Positions 1 through 13,706 of a stretch of 64,000 nt of DNA are shown here, piece by piece. The DNA is taken from NCBI RefSeq assembly GCF_041146795.1, contig NC_135176.1, forward strand, positions 25,293,286 through 25,357,285, read 5' to 3'. The stretch's first letter is position 1; each line of letters begins with the position of its first letter. The position numbers and the translations under genes are program-made. Source of the DNA: Maylandia zebra (Eukaryota; Chordata; Actinopteri; Cichliformes; Cichlidae). The notes under the pieces are model-generated. The model was not told where the DNA came from, searched no databases, and saw only the letters and a list, made by a program, of their open reading frames with translations.

Positions 1-380
1 GTCCAGAAAAAAACTATAAAAGCTGTGTCAACTAGAGCCATGCACCTAGTTTTAAAGCAACCACTTCTTTTAATAATATGAAAAACTGTCATTTGATAAC
101 AGGTTGTTGGGGCTTTTTACAGAGTCATTACCCAGCTGATGTGAACGATTACCATCGAGCGCAACCAAGCAGGCCTCTAATTGTTCATGTATGGAGCCCC
201 GAGGATGTGACTGATGGATGTCATTAAGTCGAATTTGCGTCAACGGACGTGTAGCGAGCATATTACAGTCCATCTCCCTCAACCCTGCACTTTCTCCTCA
301 GAAGGCAGCTAATGGCCCAGAAGGTCCAGGTAGCAATTTAGGCCTCTTAAGTTTTAAATGCTTCCTACTGTAAAGCTGAA

Positions 381-419
<39 letters not shown>

Positions 420-1488
420 ACGGAACGCTAAAAACCATTTATGATCTTTGTAGGTTACATTTCGACTCAAAGACAACGAGGAAAATTGGAAGCACAAAAT
501 TTTTTTATTTTTTCTTCCAGTTTCTGACTCACATTTGTCGATTTAACAACACTTTTTAAAGCAGTTTTTAATCAAATAAGTAGATGTGTAGTTTAAACGA
601 ACAAACACAAAAATGAATTTTTTCTGCTCACAGTCTGGTGTGACGCTACTTTCAGCTTCCCTTTTGCCACCAGGGGTTGGCACAGCGTGTACGGCATGTT
701 TCATTTTACACCAAATAGCCTTCCTGATGCGAGCCCAACTGGGATTTTTGCCACAGATGAAATTCTTAAAGGATGCCTATGGTGCTATTCTTTTTTCCTG
801 TCATATCTATACTGGTGTAATGGTGGAAAGATTGAAAATAATGAAGTTGACATATACTCGGGGAACACTTGTGAGCACGTCTGAATCAAGTTACAGACAC
901 CTTGCCACAAATTTGTCATGGGCCTAAAGCAAATTGTATTGATGATCAGTTTTGTCCTTTTTTAATAAATAGATACAATTAGGCAGAAAATGTCACCTCT
1001 GATCTTGATCTTGAGATGAAGGTCACCAGTCTTCAAACTCATCTGAGATTTTGCCTTGTTCTCAAGTTATTGCACTCAAGATTTTTAGAAAACTTGACCT
1101 CTGTCCTTGAGGCCAAAGTCAGAGATTCAAACTCATCTTAAATTTTTTGTAGATACACCTATGTTACCAGTTTAAAAATCCTGCATTCCCTCAGTCTTCG
1201 TGTTATTGCCTTCACAAATCTAGGTGTCCTCAACATCACTTCACTTTTACCCCTCAGAATAATCATCACAATGCACCTTTACTAAAACGTCAAGTCTCTG
1301 GTATTAATGGAAACAATGATACTGTGTTTCATGTGTGTCTCCTTGTCTGTTCTCCTTCTCTCCTTCTATCTGATGCACTTGTTCACAGTCCCACTCCCAG
1401 ATGAGTGATGAGTGAGAGATCTTTCCCTGGGACAAGCGCACTTTTGGGATGTGTCCACTTAGAACAGGAATAAACACATTTTTGTTTC
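1..1488. other. Intergenic, no gene recognised
   Basis: No exon, long ORF or RNA gene could be supported on either strand. The stretch around 640-800 resembles a degraded fish retroelement 3' region, and 1,000-1,140 contains repeated imperfect variants of a TGACCTT-like word. Neither could be assigned to a family. The only clear feature is the AC microsatellite listed separately. Confidence 0.6.
383..416. repeat. (AC)17 microsatellite
   Basis: Uninterrupted AC dinucleotide run read directly from the sequence. Confidence 0.97.
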
Positions 1489-1640
1489 CATCCATCCATT
1501 TTCTTATCCAATTCAGGGTCGCCAGGGGGCTAGAGCCTATCCCAGCTACCGTCAGGCAAAAGGCAGGGTACACCCTGGACAGGTCACCAGTCTGTTGCAG
1601 GGCTAACAAGGAGACACAGAACCACTTGCACATATGAGCA
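1489..1640 (-). repeat. Dispersed teleost repeat, copy 1
   Basis: Starts CCATCCATCC and contains the words CAGGGTCGCCAGG, AGCCTATCCCAGCTA and TACACCCTGGACAGGTCACC. These words recur, reversed, at 7,372-7,478 and in degraded form at 46,438-46,545. I recognise the family as very common in fish genomes but cannot name the parent element with certainty; a LINE-derived tail is likely. Confidence 0.75.
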
Positions 1641-3799
1641 AATTAGAAGTTGTGCATCCTTGTTGCCAGTTTCATTAATTTTGCATAGCTAGCTGAGCCT
1701 AGGTGACATATGGACCGCTGTATTCTACCAATGATAATTTTTCATGAAAGCAAATACACATCCATGTTTTGATAATATATAGTTTCAAGAGTTCTCTCTT
1801 GGATGGGCTGCGACTGTGAGCGGACCCCCGACACAGGTTGTTCCTAATGCTTGGATTAATACAGTTTTTTGCAGTGTTTTTAACTGACTGTCCAAACCTG
1901 CTGTTTGTGAGGAGAAGCCAGTGCTGACTTAAAGGGAAAGAGGCTATGAGGGCTTCTTTCAGACAATCAGAAGTAATGAGGGGCCCAGTATGAGAAAAAT
2001 AAGGATTATTCTTTAAATTGTGAATTTGTGGGCAAAGCTACTCTATTAGAGTCAAAGAACAAAAACAGCATCCAATCGAACTAAAAGAAAAGTATGAATA
2101 CAGAGGTGGCAGAATTTTTAAAAACTTGAAGCGTTAAACTCCACAATGGTGGAAATGGACTTTTCTGTGAAAACTTTTTATCCTAAATCATTACTTTAGA
2201 AATTCCTCAAGAAAAAGCCGCAGAATTGCGATGTCATGCTCATTTATTTCACAGTACAGAGTCCCAAGAAAGAAATACAGAGGTCAAAAAACACATGAGA
2301 AGGATGATATTGCGGCCGATGTTAAACTATTAAATGAACGAATATTGGATGAGGTGCCACAATTTATCTTAAAAATGAATCTGTTCAATTGAGTGTTTCC
2401 TATGCACACAGATAAGAAAAGAGGAGGAAACCTGCGCACTGGAGCGAAGAAGGTAACCGAAGCATTAATCATGAACAGGTCATTTGGTTCACAAACAAAT
2501 CTAGTTTTACAACCGAGAGCGTTCTGGAAAATATATAATAACATTTTGTCTTGATAGCTGCTGGAAATTGGTCTGTAATTTTCCTTAACAACCTGCACTG
2601 AGCAACATCTGTGCGCCTTCGGCTGTTCAGAAATGTGTAAGATAAAATCTCAGCCATTTGCCTCATTGAGTATCAGAGCAGTTGGATGATTTTCAGAAAG
2701 ATTGCAGCTGCAGGGATCATGCAGTGCTGCGTTCAGGTGCTGTGGTGCGTGGAGAGTTCTCACAGTCAGACCTGAAAGTCTTCGTTCCCAATAAAAATAT
2801 CCTGTAGACCAGAAAAATGACTTCGAGGCTCCAAACACAAATGATCCATATAAACCTTAAAACACTCAAAAACAATCAAGATATTCAGCAGAGTTTGAAT
2901 TACTTTTAGCGCAGTAATATTCTTTGCTTCTTTCCTCCTTCACACCCTTTTGGTCCCACATTATAAAAATGGGCTCCACTTCTTAGTGGTGGAATTTATT
3001 TGAAAACCATTTGGAAAACCCCGTTAAACTAGCTCGAGCTCCGAGACATCTTGTCTGTGTGTCTGCGTGTGTGATTCGCGAGTGCGGTCATGTTTGCGGG
3101 TTATCGCTCATGTATTTGAATTAAATATGTTCAAAGACAACTGACTTTTGCAGGGGTTTTATAGCACCGTGATTGCATGAGACGGGTTTTATGGGTGAAC
3201 TTTACAACATGAACAGAACACAACAAAGAGCAGCTGCCGGTGAGCACTTTGTTCCTTATGAATGACAAGATTACTCAGCTTTTATTGTCATAACAAGACA
3301 AAGCATGTGTAACAACACTGTGAAGATTTACTGCTCTGTGGCCGTGCTTTGATCAAAATGCTGACTGCATGTTCAGTACGTAATGTTCAAACTCTGGTGT
3401 GAATGAAGGCACAGATAGTTGAAATCACACAGTGACATGGAGGGGATTTCTCATCCAGCAGGCTCCTAAGTAAAAGTAATTATGGGGAAAAGTGCTTAAG
3501 CTTCTTTTAAAAATTCATCTTTCTTTCATGTTAGCTTCAAACATAAAAGACAAAAGGCAAGGGAGGTAAATCTGTCAGAGTTGGGAAAAACAAAGTTTTG
3601 GTTTATTGTTATATTTCATATACATTTCATATATCTTGAGTCTTTAGAATTTTTTCTGCATTTTAATTATGGTTGGTGTGTTTGGTATGGTTGCTCATGT
3701 TATTTCCATGTCAAAGTTGTGCATTAGGGTCTTCTCTTCAAGTAATTACACATACGGAACACCTGCGAAAAGATAAACCAAAATTTAAAAATCTTTTTG
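1641..3799. other. Intergenic, nothing recognised
   Basis: AT-rich single-copy-looking DNA. The minus-strand frames at 2.3-2.8 kb are short, lack family motifs and are treated as chance. Confidence 0.55.
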
Positions 3800-4010
3800 G
3801 AGGTTTCTTCCAGTTCAAAGGGAGTTTTTCTGTCACACTGTCACCAAAGCGCTTACTCATAGAGAGTCATATGATTGTTGTGGTTTTCTGTGTTTATTTT
3901 TGTGGTTTTCTGTGTTTATTTTTGTATTATTGTAGGGTCTTTACCTTACAGTGTAAAGTGCTTTGAGGTGTTGTTGTGATTTGATGCTATATAAATTGAA
4001 TTGAAAATTA
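3800..4010 (+). mobile_element. LINE/SINE 3'-tail repeat, copy 1
   Basis: Contains the chain GGAGGTTTCTTCC, GGGAGTTTTTCTGTC, CACTGTCACCAAAGCGCTT, GTAGGGTCTTTACCTTAC and TGATGCTATATAAATTGAATTG. This order is repeated at 41,950-42,136, so it is one dispersed family. The final AAAGTGCTTTGAGG...CTATATAAA portion resembles the tail of fish L2-type LINEs and of SINEs that borrow that tail. A 22-bp unit (TGTGGTTTTCTGTGTTTATTTT) is tandemly doubled at 3,879-3,922. Confidence 0.75.
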
Positions 4011-6600
4011 AGTTAAAGTCTATGCATACCAGCAGCATTGCACCTTTGTGGAAAATCCATCCTCAAAAAAACTCGCTCTGTCATAGTTTAAGTGGAAGAC
4101 ACCAACTTGTCTGCAAGCAATCACCATTTGCCCTTAACAAGTGCAACAAACTAGAATTGGAGAACATTTCCCTTAAATGTAAAAGTTATGCCTTAATGCT
4201 ACCAGCTAACATGTTTGAAAAGGTGCAACTTTTACACATAAGACCAGTATTCTCCATCTTTGGTTGGTGTCAGATAATCCGCCCTCAATCCGTGTCATAG
4301 TCAGCAGGTATGAGATCCAAACAGAAAACTACCTTTATTAAAGGCAAGATTCTTCCCCCCCAAAAAAATCCCACAGACATACTACAGGTAGGAAGACGAA
4401 GCAGACACAACACAGGACAAAGGGACAATTTATACTGACTGACACACTATAGGCTAATCATTGGAATAGGGAACAGGTGGGGTGCAAGGGACAGCTGAAG
4501 ACAATTAAGGTAATGAAATAAAGGGATGTAAAACTAAACACACAAAACAAAGAGCAAAAGGCTTCAAAATAAAACAGGAAATGAATAACTGACAGGCTGA
4601 ATACAAGGAAACAGGATGAACAACAGAAAATAAACACATAGAGGCGGGAAACCATAAAACTCATAAATCAAAAGAAATCCAAGATGTTCAAGTTAAAGGC
4701 ATAAAAATATAAATTTATGATTATAAATACAAACAAAAAATGTGGAAAAAAAATAACAATAACCATGCAGTACTGCAACAATATCAGGCAACAGTTAGTA
4801 TGAAAACAAAGAATTCCCAGCAGCATGCCCAAAATTTACCCATAAATTATATTTTCCAGTCATTTGTATGAGTAAACACGGATTCCCATCACCTCAGAAA
4901 CAGAAACAGCTCAGTCTGAATCTTACAAGCGAAAAGAAAATAAACATTTACTTACCATAAATAAAAAAAAATGTGATATCAAAATCCCCTGAGGGTGTTT
5001 TAGGATAATTAGCATGAGAACAAGCCATAATTATGTTGAACTAAAAATAGCGTAAAACAAACTTCATTTGCTTCCTCCACTGGCAAATGTCGACTCTATA
5101 ACTCAATCAAATCATCATCCATGCACGTCAGTTCACAGGTGAATGAGGGGTATTACCCAACTAAACGGCTTGTCAAACACTCCAGTCATCGCCCCAAACA
5201 TAATAAACAATATTTCTTTAATTGTCAACACGACCCCCCACGTAGCAGAAGTGAATTTTGGCTAATTTGTTATTGCAGCAAATCGCAATGGGGGGGAAAA
5301 CCTACTGACTTACATTTCTTGGGAGACTTTGGAGTCACATTATTGCACATTTCTCCGTCCTCAAACTCCGTACTCGGAACTGTGCTCCCCACGTGTTTAT
5401 GTTTATACTGATGTGGGCTTTGGTAACGATTTTAAAATCCTTCAACCAGACTGTTACATTGGATGTTCCAGTTGACATGATTTACAGCTATTAATTAAAC
5501 ACAATATGTCAGCATTGTTTATACAGTAATTCTGAGGGCAACACTGGCGATATATTACAAAACGCAGTGTATGATTATAGTTTCAAGTTAATTAAACACC
5601 CGCGGCAGACAAAAGTGCTCATCAAGACTTGAATTTAAACCAAAACATAACAATCAGGCCTCCAACTGCACATGGAAAATGCTTTTTTGTTGTTGTTTTT
5701 TGTATTTGCAATGCAAGTTGGGACAGTTAAGAAGAGTTACTGCATGACTGAAATGCCCCTTAAATCCCCAAGAGTGTCTGTGGGCATGTGGACTACATGG
5801 AAAAATAAGAAAGAATGTAAAGGGAAAACAAAGAAGAAGAATAAGGCTGTCATCACGCGCTTTTCATCTATCATCGGTAAAATATGTAATTATCAGTCCG
5901 GAAGAGCGGCACTCCTCCTAGTCTCCTCTTTTCCTCTGTGAATGTGTGTGTGTTTGTTTTCTCAGCCGCCTTGAAACCTCTCTTTCACACACACACAAGG
6001 ACACAAGTTCATAAACAGACAACTGTGATCCTGGGATCCTCTGCTGAGCTCCGCGCTTTGTCAGAGGCATTTTATTTGTAGGGCAAAAAAAAAAAAAAAA
6101 AAAAGAGTTGCTTCTTCTTTTCCACCTCCCACAATATCCTAAATCCAGTTTTCCTTTTTTCTACCTCCCACATTTAACATTTTTTTTCTATGCAGTTATT
6201 GACTTTCACATCTGCCAGTAGCTGGAAATACCTGGTACAGAAGTATTTAAACCCTCATTTAAGCACATGGGTGTTTTCATGGACTAAAAACATCCTGGCA
6301 TCATGAAATTGTGTCTGAACATCTTATCACTAAGAGGTTTTTGCTTTTCATGCAACATTTCAGATCATCTCACCATTTGGATTTCCGGGAATAATTTTAA
6401 TTTGGATTGTATTAAATTACATAACAACCTAAAAACGTGCCATGAAACCAATTTAAATTTTCAGGTCTCAGGGTCAAGCTAATCTACAGTTTCTTAATGG
6501 GAAAAGTTCATTTATGGTTCAGTATTTAAGCTAATTCAGCCTACACAATAATGGTGTGCATTTGAAAGCTGTCAGCATCTATCCAATAGATGCTCTATTG
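4011..6600. other. Intergenic, nothing recognised
   Basis: AT-rich. 4,300-4,680 is A-rich on the plus strand and may be a degraded retroelement. A long A homopolymer lies near 6,086-6,105. No exon or RNA gene supported. Confidence 0.5.
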
Positions 6601-6775
6601 CAGGGGTAGGGAACTCAAGGCCTTGAGAGCCGGTGTCCTGCAGATTTTAGATGTGTTGCTGATCCAACACAGCTGATTTAAATGGCTAAATTACCTCCTC
6701 AACATGTCTTGAAGTTCTACAGAGGCCTGGTAATGAACTAATCATTTGATTCAGGTGTGTTGACCCAGGGTGACC
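6601..6775 (+). mobile_element. Non-autonomous hAT-type element, 3' truncated
   Basis: Begins with the hAT-like terminus CAGGGGTAGGGAACTCAAGG, followed by CGGTGTCCTGCAGATTTTAG and ATCCAACACAGCTGATTTAA. This internal order is typical of an abundant small fish hAT family. The matching right terminus is missing; the copy ends near GTTGACCCAGGG, where Tc1-like sequence begins. Confidence 0.7.
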
Positions 6776-6779
6776 CAGG

Positions 6780-7115
6780 TTTCTTGTCATCTTCAAGAAA
6801 CCACTCTGCAATGATTTGAGCTTTTTGACTTTGTGCTGGAAACAGCCATCAGAAGATGGGCACACTAGGCTGTGGCGTTGAACCATGCTCAGGTGGTACT
6901 AACCACCACTGCTAGCTGCCTGAATTGTCAATACGAGACAGGATGGATGCATGTTTTCATGTTTATACCAGTTTCTGATCTCCTGTTGTCCAGTTTTGGT
7001 GAGCTAGTGCAAACTGTAGCCTCAGTTTTTTGTTCTTAGCTGAGTTGCTGCCACGTGATTGGCTGATTAGATATTTATGTTAAAGAGCAGTGGAACAGAT
7101 ATACCTAATAACAGT
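6780..7115 (-). mobile_element. Tc1-like transposon remnant, internally deleted
   Basis: Contains pieces of a Tc1-like transposase read on the minus strand: the segments at 6,795-6,880 and 6,940-7,040. It ends with GATTGGCTGATTAGATATTT and ACCTAATAACAG, a terminal region also seen at 23,560-23,630 and 34,670-34,700. Several parts of a full element are absent, so it is a dead copy. It abuts the hAT fragment on its left. Confidence 0.7.
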
Positions 7116-7371
7116 TACTAATTTGCATACAGTCAAGATTGTAAGTTACACCTGCTGTTTTACGCTGCTGTCTGCACTGCTACGCTTGGGTGCTCCTGTG
7201 TCTAATTTACAGGTATCAACACGTGAGCTTTATCTGGATAGACGGTCTACGTCATGAGATTTCCATACGCCAATTTGTCACAACATCTAACCCAGGTCAT
7301 GGGAAGTAATGGCAACTTCAAAACTGAGTCAGTCTGTTACTCAGCAGGCAAAAATATGATGCTAAGGCGAC

Positions 7372-7478
7372 CTGCCCAGGGTGTACCCTGCCTCTCGCCC
7401 TAAGACAGCTGGGATAGGCACCAGCCCACGAGCGACCCTGAAAAGGATAAGCAGAAGCGAATGGATGGCTAGATGGAG
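7372..7478 (+). repeat. Dispersed teleost repeat, copy 2
   Basis: Reverse-orientation relative of 1,489-1,640: GGGTGTACCCTGCC, CAGCTGGGATAGGC, GCGACCCTGAAAAGGATAAG and a closing GAATGGATGG. Confidence 0.75.
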
Positions 7479-10400
7479 GTTTCAAAATACAAAGTACAAA
7501 AACGGTGTAGTGATGTCACAGCAGCTAACAGTGACTTTTTTCTTTTTTAGCATTTTCTTTATTCAGACATATCCAGAAACAGAGATGTTAAATCCATATA
7601 TGGTTTTCTTTTGTCTCCAGCTTAAAGTAAATAAAAGTATTGTTTGATTTCTTTAAACAGGTGGAGGATGCCAGCAGTGTTTTTTGGAAAACACTGTGAA
7701 CTTGTTACACAAACATCACCTGATCCAAATCTTCCAAACTGATAGGAAACTCCTTGGAAATCTTGTTTGCTAGAGAGCTAAACAAATAAAGTTAACAGCT
7801 ATCCATTGTCAAATCAAAAGACTTCAAATCAACATTTTGTTTACATGCCCTCAGTAAGTCAAACACATTGTAACAGAATCACCTCTCCTCCAGCATCCAT
7901 GAGATAAGGATTTTCCCGGGTGGCCCGACTCCTGCCGGGAACAGAGCTAATCCGTTAAGATGAACAGCAGCGTTTTGTAAACAGGGAACAATGCATAAAA
8001 ATGGCTGTAATTCCTAAATGGTTAATTTTTTTTAAAAAATTGTAAATCACCTTAAATTAAAGCTGAAATTCTGCACTTCATTCACATATTGATTGGTTTT
8101 AAATCTACAACAAAATAATGTGGTTTGGCCCCAAAAATGTATGCATCTGTGCTGCAGATGATGTCTGTGTCCCCTTCTTTATCAGGGTAAAAGTAGAGGA
8201 CATTTTGAAACTAGGATCCAGGCTCCCCTCTTCAATCCGCGGAGCAGAAACGAGCAGCAGCAGCAGCTCCAACATTCGAGACTAGAGAGGTTCACAGCAG
8301 GAGCTTAATTAAAACAAACTGGCAGTGCTGTCATACACACAGATGTGGGTGAAACAACCGGAGCCGCTAAGTCTCCCGAACGAAATAAACTGGTGCCGCC
8401 AAATAAGACCGTGTCCAGACAAATGTGAGGAAAACGCTTGCAATCACTGTTTATGTGGTTTGTGATGTAAAATACACTCATTTTCGGTCTGTCTCAAAAA
8501 TACACAAAAAGACATCAACACATCTAAAGCTCATAATATTTTGTTTAAAAAACAGGGATGAGTGGAAAAAACTGTTTGTGAGTTTGTATGACAAAGTCTT
8601 GAAGACCCCACGACCCCCGTTCCCACCGTTTATGATAAGCCGAGGTAACTCCTTGGCTGTACTCCAAAGTCAGGCATGCCAGGTGAACTGGTGATTCTAA
8701 ACTGGCCGTGGATGACAAAGTGTTTACAGTTTATAAGTCCTGGATGGATGGATGGTTAAATGTGGCTAAAGTGCTGTTACTCGTCACCAAGTTAGCAAGT
8801 GGTTGCTGAAATTGATCACAAAGTTTACCAGTGATTTGCTCTGTTTGTCTTGCTGTTGTTTAGTGAATGGTGAACGCTCGTGAAAATGGTTTAACAGAGG
8901 AAACAAAATAAAAACTAACTGAAAGACAATAGAATGAAAATTGAATATGGGGCCAGTTTCTCCCTCAGCCTCAGTTGAAGAAGACATTTTAATCTCAAGG
9001 GTCTTACTGGGCAAATAATAGTAATTGGATGATCTTCTGTTTTTAAGACACCCTTTCCATTAGACATACTGTTTTGACCCACTGTTGACGTGAGATTTTT
9101 ATGTTAAGTTTAGTGAAAATAAGCGTTTTCTGACTTCTTTGAGGCCTTTATTAGTCAGCCAGTTTAGATATATAAAGGGATACAAATTAAGCTGTGGATG
9201 TTGCAGATGTGTTATCCAGTTCTGTTTTCAGCTTTGTGAAGCACATTATACATCGCAAAGATCTGCTATGGAAGGTGTTACTTAAAAAAAAAGAAAAAAA
9301 AACACCAGTTAAATGAGAAGAGAAGAACAACGCAGAGAGACACAGACTTTAAATTAATCACTGTGAGCGTAAACATGCACTATCTGTGATAACATACAAT
9401 ATTTGTTTGACTGTGATCTCTCTGGTATGTCAGCGAATGCTGTGTTTGTACCACCAATGACAAATCTGTGCTCCTCCCTCTGTTTGTTTGGCTTTGTTTT
9501 GCTTTCATCTACAAACCTCCAGAACAAGACAAGGGCCAGCTGTTCTTACCAGAGGACGAGGAGGAGGAGGAGGGCAGAGAAAGTGACCTCCTGCTCTCAC
9601 CCAGAGGTCAGCAGGGAGGTTGTGTTTGTCCGAAAGTGATGGAAAATGGTCAGTTTGTTTAAGAAAAGTCATACTGAAGAAAACAGTGTGGACATATTTC
9701 TAGGTTATTATTAGAATGGGAGAGGTTTAATGTAATCCGCGCCTCTTTCACTTGTTTTTATTTGAAAACTGACCTACAAATTGTGTAAAATCTCAAATAT
9801 TCCTAATTTCATATAAGAACGTCTTGTTTTTTTTAACGTTTCTATATCATCAGTATTTGCGATTATTTACAGATGACAATATGGCAGATTGTTGGTGTGG
9901 TCACAAACTAAACTGTTGCACAATTAGCAGAAAAGCAGCATGTTTCCACCCAAACATGAGTTTCTGATCCGTGAGCTGCAGAAACGGTCTGTCTCAAAGC
10001 TGTAGTGAGCGCCGTGGGGTGATAGACAGTCTGGCGAGAGCCCCGGTGACCGGGAGGCTCAAACTGTGACCAGCATCTGACCACACAGCTACGGGTCAGT
10101 CTACACAGAGACAGACAGGGCGACGGCGGCCGGGGTTTCCTCCAGAAGACGTTAATGATCCAGAGACAAAGAAACGGTCGAGAGAAAAGCACTCTGTCTG
10201 CCATTAGAGGCACCGCTGTTACGTTTAATTTAACCCAATAACAGACAGTGCAAACACACTATCAGTTAATCAGTGGTGACCTGCTGAGCAGAATCACAGA
10301 GATTATAAGGTAGCTGGTCTCATAACCAAAAGATACTCATTCACTTGTTTTCTCAGGAATCTTAGTATTTAATAATATAATTGCATTTCTGTTTGACCTA

Positions 10401-11579
10401 ATTAACACTTGTGTATGAGCATCATACATTCTCCTACACAACGACAATGCATGTGAACAATATTGAAAAATATTATTTTTCAAATGCAAGCATGGAGAAA
10501 AGTTACCAGCCTTTTCTTAATGTCTCGTTGATTAGGTGATAGTGAGATATTTTATGAGCTATGTGCTGGAAACTACAGCAAATCTCTTAGAAAATGGCGT
10601 ACTGGAGCTAAAATTATACACTTTTGGCCGATGTCCACATTTACAAACCCATAACTCACGACAGAAATGAGCAGAACAGGTAAGCGCCTGCTCGGTGCTG
10701 CTAAGCATGGAAACTACTGCAGACAGAGGCCTTTCTGTCTAAACTGAGGAGGAAACGCAGGCGTCATGCAGCACCAGGACGTCCTGACAGGCAGGCGGCC
10801 GCTCCGACCAATTAAAAGGTGAGAGCAGAGGAAGAGCAGGATGTCAGGAGCTGTGCCCGAGCCGTCTGGGCTTCCCTGTAACATTGGGATTACTGTAATT
10901 CTCTATTTCAGGCAGTTCTACTACAGCTTATTTCAACTGTCTGAGATTTTCCTCAACCACTTTCAAATGTAAACCTTCACTCAGCATGAAATCTAAACTG
11001 TGTCATGAAAAGTCATGAAAGGGAAAATTCAAGAGTTAGCTCGACATCGAAGAGAGAAAAAGACAATGAAACACTCTGAGCCATATATCATAGAGAATAA
11101 TAGTGCAATATAAAAGTCACATGAGCAGATGTGCTGATGTTTTGCCTTTTTAACTCTTCTTCAGCAGCTGATTATAACAGGGTGTAGCTGAGATTGATGG
11201 GTTTGGATATAAAAAAGAATCAAATGACATATCAGTGATATAATGTTCATCATCATGGGGAAAAGACGGCAATTCCTAATTCCTCAGCCAGAGTAATAGA
11301 CAGACCAGCACTGAGGCAAACAGCAAATGCCTCTGAAAAAACAGAGTGTAGATATCCACAATCTGCTGGAAGTAAACGTGTCATCGCTGAATACAATAAA
11401 TGTACAGTTTCCTACTTTTACCTGTCTATGTAACTCTACTTTTAACAAAAATATCTAAGAGGAACATTTCTCAGCTGCTCCAACTTTTGGAAAGTCAAAC
11501 TGAAAAACCTAACAGTGACATACACAAGTTGTTACTTTATGAGGATCATCCTTCTCTTTTCTGAGAAATGCACTTTACA
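7479..11579. other. Intergenic, nothing recognised
   Basis: No supported gene. At 9,530-9,600 a plus-strand frame encodes a short acidic Glu-rich stretch from an AGGACGAGGAGG run. It has no convincing splice context or family match. 10,000-10,200 and 10,740-10,880 are GC-richer and repeat-poor. A GGATGGATGGATGG run near 8,740 may be the end of a LINE fragment. Confidence 0.5.
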
Positions 11580-11890
11580 TACACTCTCCTCCCTGTGCCA
11601 CAAGCAGCAGGCGCACCTCGCAAACGGAGGGCGCCCTTACTCCCAGCAAATGGGCGATAGAAAACCAATCGGTGCCTATGCCATTCCCAATATGCGTTGG
11701 TTGATGTCGGGGCAGCATGAGTACGAGCAATTTTTTGTTTTGATTTTTTTTGCCGATGCCCATGATGCTGCCCCCCCACCACGATGCCGCCCCGGGCAAC
11801 CACCCGTGTCGCCCGTATCAAAAACCGCTACTGGATCTAGTGTTGCACTGTGCTGTAGTGCAAAGTTTGCAATGAGATTTTTGTAACTGT
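11580..11890. mobile_element. Unclassified transposable element fragment
   Basis: A block of markedly higher GC and CpG than its surroundings, with a polypyrimidine-rich middle and CACCCGTGTCGCCCG, ATCAAAAACCGCTACTGGAT near the right end. The texture is that of a fish DNA-transposon or LTR remnant. Frames across it are short and overlapping and match nothing I know, so the class is left open. Confidence 0.4.
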
Positions 11891-13394
11891 GAGTACAAAC
11901 AGTTCTACCATAGCTATGTGATGGACTGGTTAAGTGCATTTATAAGTAGCTCTGGAATGAAACTGTCTCTGAGCCCTGGAGGTCGGCATCTGAAAGGCTC
12001 TGTTTGCAGGCTGTGGCATGGGTGTGGGGGGTTCGTCCTTTAAGACTGGAAGCTGCACCATCATCTCTGTAAATGTACCCAATCACTGCTGTGTCATCCA
12101 ATTTTATGACAATGACAAAAGCAGGTGAATGCAGAAGTTGTGGCAGAGTCAGTGTAGGGAATTTCGCCAGGTAACAGGTGTGTTTTAATTAAGTAATCAC
12201 TGAGTATACTAAAAAATAATAAAGATGGTCTAAATTGAGAGTCAAATGCTACTAATGTTTGCACATCTGTGCAACAATGACAGATATATAACCTCTGAGG
12301 ACATTTGCATGAGCAGGTTTATCATTTCCCATATCCGGTCCAGAACGCAATTAAAACTAGAGTAAGACTATTAAGGATCTTACACAGATTAAAAGCTCAT
12401 CTTAAATATCATTAAATGATGAGAAAACACTGAACACAGAGATCAGTGGCAGAAAAGTGGATTATGCTGTGAGAAAAGGAACTTATTAAAAACTCTCCTT
12501 TCTCCAGTTAGTGGACTTCAAACAGCACGGTGCTGTGAGGTCTGGCATGTCCAGCAGTAATCTCAGTGTTGATGGTGTGCGTTTTTTTGACGGAGGAGAC
12601 AACAGAGAGGCTCGCGGTCGTCTTTTGATGAGGCCAGATGAGACCTTCAGCCACATTCCTCGTCAGTCTCCCGGGCTGCCGCTCGCCACATTACTGTCTG
12701 CAGTCCAAACAAACAAGGCCAGCCTCAGAGGGCCTCCTGAGCCGTGCCAAGCCCAGCCGGGACAAACCGCCCACCTCTGACGGTCTGAAAATATAGATTC
12801 TCCATTTTTAACTCCAGTAACAAGAAGTTTTTTCAATAATAAAACAAAGTCGTTCCACACAGTCTGACACAAGCTGTTGTCACTTATGATGTCTAGACGT
12901 CAACAACCTGTCACTGGAAATTTGTGTGTTCCTGAACAACATGCATTTAAAAGTTCCCAGTCACTAATTATTTGTTTTTGTATTACACAAAATGTGGACC
13001 AGTTGCTAAGGACCAGTTGCCAACAAGTGGCCTGCCAAAGCAGTAGAAATACTCTAGTTTCACAAGCTGTGTCATCTGAAACCAAAACTTGGATACAAAT
13101 GGCTAACTAGCTCTAATCTCAAAGCCGATTTATTAGCCATAATCTGAGAAAAAGTGAACAAAAGAAAACTAGGTGCTAACCTAAGGATAGCTGTGACACA
13201 ACTGAACCAAAGTGAATGAAAATCAACTTGAGTACTTGAAAAGCACCAGCCTTCCAGGATAAGAGAGAGCGCCATCTCACAAGGCAACCAGCTTATATAG
13301 ACTCCCAAGCAGGTGAAGTCACTACTTTATTTAGGAGAAACCGTTAATTAGGACCTGAAAAATAGTACACGGTAGACATGAGCTCTCTCTGAAG
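11891..13394. other. Intergenic, nothing recognised
   Basis: The plus-strand frame at 12,511-12,780 (89 codons) is open and GC-richer than its flanks. It lacks a recognisable domain, so it is not called as a gene. Confidence 0.5.
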
Positions 13395-13706
13395 TGTGGC
13401 TCTGGCCTCTGTCGTTTGAGAGGTGCTCAGAGCTGCTACTCCACCACATCAAAGGGAGCCCGTTGAGATGGTTCGGGCACCTATGCCTTCTAGGTGAGCT
13501 GATCCGGTCATGTCCTTTCAGGAGGAGGTCCCAGGGTAGACCCAGGGCGTCGCTGGAGAGGATTTATCTCTCATCTGGCCTGGGAACGACTCAGTGTTCC
13601 CATAGATGAGGTGAAGGAGGTGAATCGGAAGAAGGCAAGTCTGGGCTTCTCTGCTTAGACTGCAGAGCAAGCCCCAAATAAATGGAAGAAGATGGATGGA
13701 TGGATC
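13395..13706 (+). mobile_element. Rex3 (RTE clade) LINE 3' fragment
   Basis: Low-quality frames encode the C-terminal part of the RTE/Rex3 ORF: LLHHIKGSPLRWFGHL, then a basic RRRSQGRPR segment. It ends in GGAAGAAGATGGATGGATGG, the usual Rex3 GATG-type tail. It is 5' truncated and carries frameshifts. Related fragments lie at 25,990-26,587 and 42,790-43,285. Confidence 0.8.

Noticed and set aside
9403..9662. Overlapping plus-strand frames with an acidic Glu-rich stretch
   Set aside because: The Glu run is a short GAGGAGGAG repeat. No domain, no paired splice sites of good quality and no neighbouring exons were found.
12511..12780. 89-codon open frame of higher GC content
   Set aside because: No recognisable family; a second frame is open on the other strand, so the openness is explained by composition.
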